Assembly (NCBI GenBank): GCA_030063045.1
Contig: JAQSEB010000083.1
Span: 1 to 64,000 of the forward strand
Direction of reading: 5' to 3'
DNA from: Pratylenchus scribneri
Taxonomy: Eukaryota; Nematoda; Chromadorea; Rhabditida; Pratylenchidae
Length of the DNA: 64,000 nt
Shown here: positions 55,961 through 64,000 of the stretch, piece after piece
Numbering within the stretch: position 1 is the stretch's first letter
Layout: each line of letters opens with the position of its first letter
Notes under the pieces: model-generated
The model's input: the letters and a program-made list of their open reading frames with translations, nothing else
Databases searched by the model: none
What the model was told of the DNA's origin: nothing
Translations under genes and position numbers: made by a program

Positions 55961-56104
55961 TTCAATCAATTGTGGATCAATATTGTAATGATTTTTTACA
56001 AATTTAATTGTTTATTTTAGACATTATTATTATTTTCACTATTTTATTTATAAGAAATGATAAAATTAAAATACAATGTATTTTGGACAATATTCTCACA
56101 AAAC

Positions 56105-56285
56105 AAACGAGAATATGCTCCAAAATACTACTCAGAAAGGTGACATATTTCGACCATCCTTTTTGGTACAATTTCTCGAAATTATTCTGAGTATGCAAAA
56201 TATTTTCAGAATAATTTTGAGAAATTGTATCAAAAAGGATGGTCGAAAAGTTTACCATTCTGGGAAATATTATTGGAGCATATTT
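56105..56285. repeat. 180-bp foldback (arms ~75 bp)
   Basis: The sequence GACCATCCTTTTTGGTACAA and TTCTCGAAATTATTCTGA is mirrored as TCAGAATAATTTTGAGAAAT and the complementary strand of the first, around a short centre near 56197. GGAGCATATT and AATATGCTCC close the outer ends. Confidence 0.85.
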
Positions 56286-56672
56286 TCGTAATTCTCCCCA
56301 CAAAAAAGTTACACAATATTTTTGGTAAACCGCGACTTTTTGAAAAATCTTTTTGAGAAACTTTTCGTCTGATCGGACCAAAATGTTCGCAAACAAATTT
56401 TTTCAAAATGTTGAATTTTGTGGATAAATTTCTCAATATCCGCGAATTGGTGAAAAACATTTTTTCATGGTCATTGTCGTCATTTTGGCGACTAGAAACG
56501 TCCAACAAATTTTTTGACCAGATTTTCTATTGTTATAAATCTTCCCAAAAATTTGTCCATTTGCATAAATTGCTCAAAATTTTGATTTCTTACCCTGATT
56601 CCATAACGGCCACAAATTTTGAATCTTTTCGTAATCTAGTCAAAAATTTTTCGATTTTTGATACCCCGGGAA

Positions 56673-57424
56673 GAAAATATTTGGAAAAAATATAAGCTAA
56701 TATTTTATTTATATAGATGAACAAAAGATCGCCCGATTAAAATTTCAATTTATGAAGAATAAAGAATATCGGAATGGAAAAGGGCAAATAATAAATTTTC
56801 AACTGGAAATCAAGCTGAATTAGGAACACTTCCCTTTATTGACTTGCATGAATGACTTAAGTGAAAAATTTGTAAAGCTGTATAAATATTTTATTTTAAA
56901 ATTTTTAAATTGAATATGGAAATTAAAATTTATTCCATCAAAATTTAGAATGGCTATCAAGAAAGCTAAATAAAAAAAAATAGATAAATTAAATGTGGCC
57001 ATTTCAATTTTAGAAAAAGTTTTCGAATCTGCCCAAGAATGAGAAAAGTCAAAAACAAGAGAAATTTGTAAGTCATTGACTTTGAATTTACTTACTTACA
57101 CTAATGAAAATTTTAATTCATTTTATCAACAATTAGGAATGAATTAAAAATATATTTACAAAAACATGAGAAATTATTCGACAAAATTCTTGATTTTTCA
57201 CAAATTTAACAATTTTATTCAATATTTTTTAGAATTTTAAAGATCGATTCTCATTGTTTTCCTAATGGTAAAAATTCATATAAATGAATGAAAGAGTAAA
57301 TCACCAAAATGTAAATAATTATTCAAATTACATAATTTTTAAATAAATTTTTTCTTATGACTCTTTATTTTGAAATGAAAATCACATTTTTATAGGAAAT
57401 TTATTTTATAGATACATTTCTCTT
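56673..57424. other. Intergenic between insertion and receptor gene
   Basis: The first ~38 bases are the right half of the split 64-bp unit. The rest is AT-rich, with no gene. Confidence 0.4.
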
Positions 57425-59363
57425 TTATAATCTAGGTATTTGTTCTTCACTTTCCTCAACCATTTGAGGAGCAGGTAAGGGAATCATTTGCTCTGCTGGC
57501 ACAATAACATTCCGCGAATTACGCACACAAATTGAGAAAATAAACATCCGTCGAAAATCACGGCACAATAGAAACAAGCAAAAATCCTCGGTGAAAAAGC
57601 AAGAATAATCCAACAAATCAAAAATTATTTGATTCAATAGCAGCCCAAATATATCTTTTATTTTGTCGTAAACGTAAAAACTATCAGCCAAGTATGACAC
57701 CAAAAATGGAACTATTCCAGCCATACATACAATGCATATACGGACATGGTCAATCTCTGATTGATTTGCAATTTCGTGTCTAGTGACTAAAATTTTAAAA
57801 AAATTAGATTAATTGACATCAAATTTTACTACAAAAATCTTATAATTTTAAAGCACATGGAAATTAAACCCTTCAGAAATTGGCTATAAGACTAACAAGT
57901 AAGAACAATTTTCTTTATGACATTGGATTTTAATTTTAAGCCACCCTTTTTGTCTATTAAGAGTGAAATGTCCCTCCTTTTGATCATTTGCGTTTTTTCG
58001 TATATTTTTGCCAATCAAAAAACTAATAAATTTGTATTTTAAAAACAATAAGGTATAAATAGAAGAAATAACTTTCTCAATCATGACTCAATATTGTCTT
58101 CTTAGTTTAATTCTTGACTGATATTCTATCGATTAAATGTGTCCTTCATAACCCAATAATGTATAATTACCATTTATTTAGGCAAATTATAAAATATAAG
58201 CCAATGCTCTAATTTATCTAAACCATATGAATTAATGAAATTCTCCGTAAAACTATTTATTACTGTATGAGTATTGGACAATTTATTCTAAATCATTTAA
58301 TATATTTATAATTGTAATTATTTTCATATTTTTACCGCACACACATTTCACATAGAGAAGTTTTGATGACATGAAAAAATACAAAATGATAGAAGTGCAG
58401 TTGGCAATTAGTCCAAATATTATTACATTGTTTTCCTCCTCCAAGTAAGATAAAAATTTATTATGTTCATTCAAATTTAATTTGAAGATCGATCCAATTA
58501 GGTTGTGGGTTAAAGAGAAAATCCAAATGGCCAAACATAATTTCCATAATAATCTTAAAATTCAAATTATGAATTGTTAATATTTTGTAAATATTTCCTT
58601 CACAAAGATTCTCTTAATATTCAATCATATGGTACCTTTTCCTTTCGCCATTTCAAAAAATAATTTTATTGTTTTTAAAATGATTTAAATTTCAATAAAA
58701 GGTTTTTCCGTTTAATTTCCGGACAGTTTTTAAAAAAAATTTTTTAAAAATTGATTGTCTAACCAAAACTACAAAATCAAATAAACAGAAATGTAAAGCA
58801 TTTTAATATTTTTATTTTATTATAAATAGTAAATTACAATAGCTGCATTAATACAATTTTTAGATAATTTGCAAAATAATTCTCACCCAAACTTAATTTT
58901 TCGCTCATACCAAAAAGGGAAATAAACGGCCAAAAAGCGATTGATTGCCAATGCCATTAAATGCAATCTCAGTGACATATATTGCGTCGTGATTGGCGCA
59001 TAAAATGAATCAAAGTAGTTATCCTCAATGATTTTAGGTATGAATTTAACCAATGAGTTCAAAAGGAAGGCCAATTCAATTAAAATTGAAGTAATTGAAA
59101 TTAAAGTCTGAAATGCGGATTCAACTTTGTTTTTTAAATGCAAATAAAATTGTATCTATTATTCTTCGCTGCTGCTGGTGTCTTCATTTCCTACAACAAT
59201 CTTTTATAAATTAACAACCACTCACCTTACTAAATAACAACATCAATACAGGTCTCGTTTTGCTCAATTTAAACAAAGGACCAACAAAGGCAAGCAAAAA
59301 TATAAGTATGATTGTTCGCGACGTTATATTATACCTTTTGTCTAGAATTACAATTCGTCCCAT
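57425..59363 (-). CDS. Serpentine (seven-transmembrane) receptor, four exons
   Basis: Exon 1 from ATG 59363 (MGRIVILDKRYNI then TIILIFLLAFVGPLF). Exon 2 (about 59115-58890) has two helices and NRFLAVYFPFWYERK, the DRY-equivalent at the end of the third helix. Exon 3 (about 58555-58285) holds helices IWIFSLTHNLIGSIF and FGLIANCTSIILYFF. Exon 4 (about 57785-57425) has the last two helices (CIVCMAGIVPFLVSYL; LLLNQIIFDLLDYSCFF) and a cytoplasmic tail ending EEQIPRL. It resembles nematode chemosensory GPCRs; subfamily not assigned. It is flanked by inverted copies of the 64-bp unit. Introns were judged by eye. Confidence 0.7.
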
Positions 59364-59537
59364 TTCGATTTTAAAAATTTTACAATTAAAATATGATAAT
59401 TTATAAATATAATTTACCCGGGATATTATTTTATAGAATTAAATCAAAATTTCAATTAAGAAAATCGAAAAAAATTCTTAGCCTTTGATTTAATTAAAAA
59501 AATTAAATTTGTGAAAGAACTACACTACAGGTTAATA

Positions 59538-59600
59538 AAATATTAGCTTATATTTTTTCCAAATATTTTCTTCTGAAAAGCAGCTGCCATTCTATTAATT
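59538..59600. repeat. Unsplit 64-bp unit (paralogous empty site)
   Basis: Reading the minus strand gives ATGGCAGCTGCTTTTCAGAA then GAAAATATTTGGAAAAAATA and TAAGCTAATATTTTATT. The two halves occur separately at 49884-49910 and 56671-56710, on either side of the 6.76-kb element. Confidence 0.85.
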
Positions 59601-59715
59601 AAAATGACTATATAGGTGCTATGTCGATTCCCGAATAGTGCAAATGTGGGCGATTATCGAATAGTGCAAATGTGGGCATTTTCGATATATAATAAATCAG
59701 TAAACGGTTTTAGAC

Positions 59716-60219
59716 TAGGGTTCAGCGGTACCGCAGTACCGGTCGGTACTGGTACCGAAGTACCGGCCTTTGGCCAGTACCGGTACCGATTTTGCCAGTA
59801 CCGGTACCGACATCGGTACTACCGGTACCGTTTTTTCCAACTCGGTACTAGTCGGTACTGACAAGCACCCCCTAAAATGGCATTTTTGGCCAAATTTTTA
59901 TTTTTTTTTTTAAAATTTTTTCTTTAAAATGAAAATTTCAGTCAAATTTAAATCTTTTATGAAGCTATTTTTTATTTCTTTGTATCAAAAATTTTTGATT
60001 TTTGAAAGAAATAAAATTGATTTTTTAAAAATTTTTATGATTTTTTACCATTTTTTCCCAAGTACCGTCGGTACCGACTAGTACCGGTACCGACCGGTGC
60101 CGAGTACCGGTACCGGGTACCGACCCTAAACCCAGTACCGGTACCGAATACCGAGTAGGCTGGTACCGGCAAGTACCGGTACCGATTTTGGTCCAAAGTA
60201 CCGGTACCGCTGAACCCTA
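59716..60219. mobile_element. hAT-type MITE, copy 2 (504 bp, inverted relative to copy 1)
   Basis: Same ends TAGGGTTCAGCGGTACCG and complement as copy 1. Target duplications TTTTAGAC and ATTTGGAC agree in 6 of 8 bases, as in an older insertion. Body GGTACC-rich with an AT-rich centre. Read against copy 1 it is in the opposite orientation. Confidence 0.9.
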
Positions 60220-60639
60220 ATTTGGACTTAATTTATCAGCAATGTTGAACTTTAACATCGTTTCTATTACTGCAATATCATAAATTTGAATTCTAGTCTA
60301 AAAGCTCTAAAAATGAATGAAAATCCCTTCGCACTTGGGCAGGCTGAATTTTATTAATGATAGCTGAAGCTATTCAAGAAAGAATACGAAAATAAAACAA
60401 AAGAAGAAAGTCAAAAAAGAAATTTTTTAATAGATCATCAAATTAATTTAAAAAATGAATTAATCCATTTCTATACAAAGTTTAACCATTTTTCTCATTT
60501 GTGGGTCATAATTCTTATTGCCTAAATTTCATGATCCCCAAAATTCATTAGTACCCGAAAGTCATGGAGCAATAAAATCGGTGCACAATCAAATTAATTG
60601 ATTTTTGGCTTTGTATTCTTTTGCCAACAATAAATTAAT
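60220..60639. other. Intergenic, no gene seen
   Basis: AT-rich gap. Confidence 0.35.
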
Positions 60640-60895
60640 GGTCTATTCCACTACCCTGTATTTTTAGAGAAAGCGGAGAAGAAAAAAGAGCCCTTATGAA
60701 AATAATTAGGGATTTTGAGAGAAATGAAGGAAAAAACCCATTTTTGATGAAGTTAGAGAAAAAATGCTTTGGTCTATTCCACTACCCTGTATTTTTAGAG
60801 AAGGCTGAGAAGAAAGAGGACTTATACAAAAAAATTAGGATTTTGAGAGAAATGAAGAAAAATAGGCCATTTTTGATGATAGAGAAAAAAAATGC
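60640..60895 (+). repeat. Tandem duplication, 131-bp period
   Basis: GGTCTATTCCACTACCCTGT begins at 60640 and again at 60771. The rest of each unit (TTTTTAGAGAAA, TTTTGAGAGAAATGAAG, CATTTTTGATGA) is similar but diverged. A Lys-rich open frame through it (60696-61055) is probably a by-product. Confidence 0.8.
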
Positions 60896-61182
60896 GACCA
60901 TCATATTGCTTGAAGTGGGAAAGAAAATTGGCCAAATCCATAAAAAAGGGAGAAAATCCCCTAAAATTGTAAATTGGTATCAATATTTGCCCATCCACTG
61001 GACTCCCCCAACCCTACAACCCTCTCAATCAATTCACCCCAGTGAGCAAAATTGAGGAGAGAACCCTAATATTTGGCCCATTTTCGCCCTTCTCCATCCC
61101 CATACCCATATCCACTTGCTTATTTTTACAAATAATCCAAAGGAAACGAAAAAAAACTGAAAAAGTAGAAATTAGAATACAA

Positions 61183-62112
61183 ATGACGCTTCTAAAAGTG
61201 TCTATTATTATCTTGCTCCTTTCCATTATAAATCTGTTCCAACATCATCAAAATGTGAATGCCGTTATCCAAAGTGAAATCGAACAAAATGAAGAAAATA
61301 ATAACGATAGTCAAATACCGTCAGCAACTTTGGTTAGTGGTCAATTCGGCTTAGATGAACCGGCCAGTGGACAAAAAAAGAAAAAATGTATTTTTTATGT
61401 TATTTTCATGTTTTTAGAATTTTTAAAATTAGTAGAATATATAAACAAATTCGCAATTTTACATGCGAATTCAAAATTTAAAGATTTTTCTGCTTAAAAC
61501 TGATTGCCTTTTAAAATATGTAAATTATTTTTAATCATCGCAAAAAATTAAATTTTGAAAAAAAAATGAATAAAAATAGAAAAAATTTCTTACCTTTTTC
61601 TTTTTCTATAAATAAAATTTGAATTAAATTTTTATTAGTATTGTAAATAAATTAAAAAATTTAGCAAGGATAAAAGCTATCAAAAATTTCATAATTGGGA
61701 ACTTTAAAAAATTGAAAGAGAAAAATCGTCAGCAAATTATTGCATCGAGTGAGTATAAAGAAAAGGCAATGAAGGAAGAAGCAAAGGAAGAGAAATTAAG
61801 AGAAAAACAAATACAGAAAGATATGGAAGATGAGAAAAAGGCCGAGCAAGAAGAATTGCGGTTGTAAATTTTATTATTTATGACCGTAAATAATTTAGTT
61901 TGATTCAATAATAATAATATATAATAAATAAATTAATTAATTAATTAATTAAACATAAATTTATTCTAATTTTAAAATATTAAAAGAAATTTAAAATTAA
62001 TAATAATTTATTTAATAGGCGCAACGATGGAAAAGCATTTCGCACAATGGGAGGAAACAAAGGCCCATTCGGCGGCACGTCTTCAATAGGCGGTGTTGGA
62101 GCACGCATTTAA
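61183..62112 (+). CDS. Secreted charged coiled-coil protein with Gly-rich end, three exons
   Basis: Exons 61183-61387, 61665-61860 and 62019-62112, with GT/AG ends; the phases (1, then 2) close to TAA 62110-62112, giving 164 aa. Signal peptide MTLLKVSIIILLLSIINLFQ with likely cleavage after VNA. The mature part is Gln/Asn/Glu-rich, then a Lys/Glu coiled coil (KEKAMKEEAKEEKLREKQ), then GNKGPFGGTSSIGG. The clean phases argue for a real gene. The family is not recognised. Effector or cuticle-related roles are only possible. Confidence 0.75.
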
Positions 62113-63113
62113 TTAATCCACCGGAATCGCCACCACACTACGCAGTCGCCGAATGAGAAGATTTGGAATTAATGACATCTATATTATCATTTAATATAAA
62201 CAATATTTCATAATTTTTCTTATCCTGGTTCTTATGACGACAACCGCAGATTGAGAATTGGGATAGGGATGGATAATGTTTTTTTATTGGGATGTTTCTT
62301 TACCTTCGGCGAAATGTAAATAATTGTTAGTAAACTTTTTTTTATAAAAATCTATGACACACTCTTATCATTACTAAAAATAAAACCTTATTGCGTGATT
62401 CCATTATTCTATATAGGTGTAATTTGTCAATAGTCGTATCCTAGCCAAATTAGAGAAGGAAGAATGGCGAGGGAATCAAAAACGTGTTCTGAAAATAAAA
62501 ATTTGACAAAATATGACAAAAAATAGGAATCAAATATAAAACAAATTTAATTTCATTGCTTTATATTTATTTTTATTCATTTAAATATTTTAATTTTTAT
62601 AAATTGAAAAAATAAATTCTTTATTGCCCTCAATTAATGGCCATTGAATCTTCTTTGTCTACACATATGTGTGACAAATTTTGGTTTAAATTTTTTTTTA
62701 ATTTTATTTAAAAATTATCATTTAATTTTTATATCTATTAAAAAAAATAATTTAAACAAATTTTGGTCAAAGTAAAATATTTGTTCAGCAGATTGATTTT
62801 TCATGCTGACTAAATTGTGTCCAGTAGAAGCAGATAAAGACACGTGTGATTTAATTTTTTTTAATTTAAAAGAAGTTTTTCATAAAGTTTTATTCCATAA
62901 ATAGAAAAAATTAAATGACACATTAATGATCAGTCATATTTTAGTCAAATTCATTTTGTCTTTTTTGTGTTTATTTTCTCTTTTCTGAATCTTAGCAAAT
63001 AATTTTCATCAACAATTCAAAAACTGGGCATATAAAAATGGAACTTAGAATATGCAAAATTAAATAGCAAAATCCCACAAAAAATTACTGAATATTTCTA
63101 TTCCAATTATAAA
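62113..63113. other. Intergenic, no gene seen
   Basis: AT-rich, 1 kb, with no open frames of note. Confidence 0.4.
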
Positions 63114-63296
63114 ATGCTCTTACGTATTTCAATGTACTTCTTAATTGCCTCCTTCATGATGCTGTTAATTCTTTCTTGGAATAACGGATTTTTTGTGGCA
63201 GCCATCTCCCGTGGCTCTTGCCCATGCTTTTCCGATGGATATTGTTCATGTTCGAATAATTGTGCATGCGAATGTGCCAAAGGCAGTTGTGGTTAA
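63114..63296 (+). CDS. Small secreted peptide with CXC-rich mature part
   Basis: Single exon, 60 aa. The signal peptide covers about the first 30 residues (MLLRISMYFLIASFMMLLIL ... FFVAA). The mature ~27 residues contain eight cysteines in pairs and triplets: SCPCFSDGYC, SCSNNC and ACECAKGSC. CXC repeats resemble metallothioneins, but the length and secretion are unusual for those; a disulphide-stabilised peptide is equally possible. No introns, and nothing similar elsewhere in the window. Confidence 0.65.
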   Translation: MLLRISMYFLIASFMMLLILSWNNGFFVAAISRGSCPCFSDGYCSCSNNCACECAKGSCG

Positions 63297-63746
63297 ATTA
63301 TCAAAAAAAATGAATTTGGAAGCGAAATATACGAAAAATTAAAAATGCAAAAAGAAGAAATACTACTATAAACACAATTTTAAAGACATCTTTTATTATA
63401 AGTTATAACTGAATCATAGATATTTAATAAATGTGTTTTGTTCTTAGTCAATCATAAAATAAATTTATAAGATTTTTCCCCAGAAATAATGAATTTGATT
63501 AAAATTTTTAACAAGTATAGTTAATTGACCAAAATTCAGTAATTTGTATTTAAGCAACATGTTATGATCGTTGGTTAGAACAAAAAAGACCGTTATAAAA
63601 TGATGGTTTTATCCATCCGAATTAAAATATGTTTAAAATAAAATGAACTTACTGTAGATGTAAATGACATAATAAAAAAACGAAATTTAAATTCAAAATG
63701 TATTCAACTTTTTTTAAGTTTTTTTTGATAATCATTTCATAGTTTC
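63297..63746. other. Intergenic, no gene seen
   Basis: AT-rich gap. Confidence 0.35.
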
Positions 63747-64000
63747 TTATTCGAGGAGAAGTCCAAATTCCTTAAATTGCCATTCTTCCTTGCCAAAATT
63801 TGCCCGGATTAATTCACCAGTATAGCCCAAATGGATAGCCGGAAAAAGCACAAAGTCGGAAAATTTTGGCAGCAAAGCAGTTTTGCCTACATTAAAATTA
63901 TAACATTTTTGTTTACCCATAAAATTCGGTGATTTTACCTAACAATTGACTATTCAACGTGGCAAAACATTTCATTGAAGAATTTGCGGGCGGATGAATT
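63747..64000 (-). CDS. SPRY gene, 3' end only (runs off window)
   Basis: The last exon (about 63880-63747) encodes KTALLPKFSDFVLFPAIHL and FGKEEWQFKEFGLLLE, with stop TAA 63747-63749. The preceding exon reads HPPANSSMKCFATLNSQLLG and is cut by the window edge. Splice sites look sound, so this may be an intact member of the cluster. Confidence 0.7.

Larger units (their letters stand above)
49911..56670. mobile_element. 6.76-kb inserted element with terminal inverted repeats
   Basis: The ends are CCCGGGGTATCAAAAA (49911-) and its reverse complement (-56670). Similarity continues inwards, as at about 49960-50000 against 56585-56630 (GACTAGATTA...). AA flanks both ends. Joining the flanks across the element at AA gives the sequence found uninterrupted (in reverse) at 59538-59600, so the insertion is supported by a filled-versus-empty comparison. 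It carries the BTB gene, exon-like remnants on the plus strand and a foldback near 56.2 kb. No transposase was recognised and the superfamily is undetermined. Confidence 0.75.

Noticed and set aside
49911..56670. piggyBac assignment from CCC...GGG ends
   Set aside because: The flanks have AA, not TTAA, and no transposase was recognised, so the superfamily is left open.
60696..61055. Lys-rich ORF of 119 codons
   Set aside because: It runs through a tandem 131-bp duplication and overlaps the promoter of the secreted gene.

Overview
The window looks like a piece of an AT-rich nematode genome, most likely a tylenchid plant parasite such as a root-knot or cyst nematode. I infer this from gene content, not from a database match: a cluster of coiled-coil/SPRY genes (one with a signal peptide), an astacin-EGF-CUB metalloprotease, a GH25 lysozyme, a serpentine receptor, a BTB gene, several small secreted peptides, and short introns with TTTTAG/TTTCAG acceptors.

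Layout. (1) 1-3.8 kb: a virus-like or Polinton-like remnant. A FLYWCH-type zinc finger is fused to a packaging-type P-loop ATPase, a second FLYWCH protein lies next to it, and a near-perfect foldback of about 690 bp per arm copies the 3' end of the ATPase gene. (2) 4.1-15.5 kb: a purine-rich, less AT-rich retroelement block. It holds TATA-bearing direct repeats, a 115-bp minisatellite, Gag, a second frame with five zinc knuckles and an aspartic protease, no reverse transcriptase that I can find, a separate zinc-knuckle gene interrupted by one in-frame UAG, two polypurine tracts, an LTR-like promoter and a Cys-rich/repeat ORF. Short hairpins whose stems change together are scattered through it. 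(3) 15.5-49.4 kb: host-like genes on both strands. SPRY genes or fragments recur throughout (three intact with all splice phases agreeing, one broken, six or more fragments). Interspersed are the astacin gene, a large unknown secreted protein, two-exon secreted peptides, a coiled-coil gene, a GH25 lysozyme with a one-base break and a secreted spherulin-4-like protein. Foldback elements, a hAT-type MITE and minisatellites are inserted among them. (4) 49.9-56.7 kb: a 6.76-kb insertion with terminal inverted repeats starting CCCGGGGTATC, carrying a BTB gene with serially repeated acidic mini-exons. The same flanking sequence without the insertion is present near 59.57 kb. (5) 57.4-64 kb: a seven-transmembrane receptor, a second hAT MITE, two small secreted-protein genes and the 3' end of another SPRY gene that runs off the window.

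How it works together. The host genes look like a fast-evolving secreted and sensory set: SPRY, proteases, lysozyme and small Cys-rich peptides. The repeated birth, inversion and decay of SPRY copies, and the many foldback insertions beside or within genes, suggest that mobile DNA shapes the locus. No tRNA, rRNA, CRISPR or bacterial operon features were seen. Exon boundaries were worked out by hand from GT/AG sites and phase; where phases close perfectly I say so.
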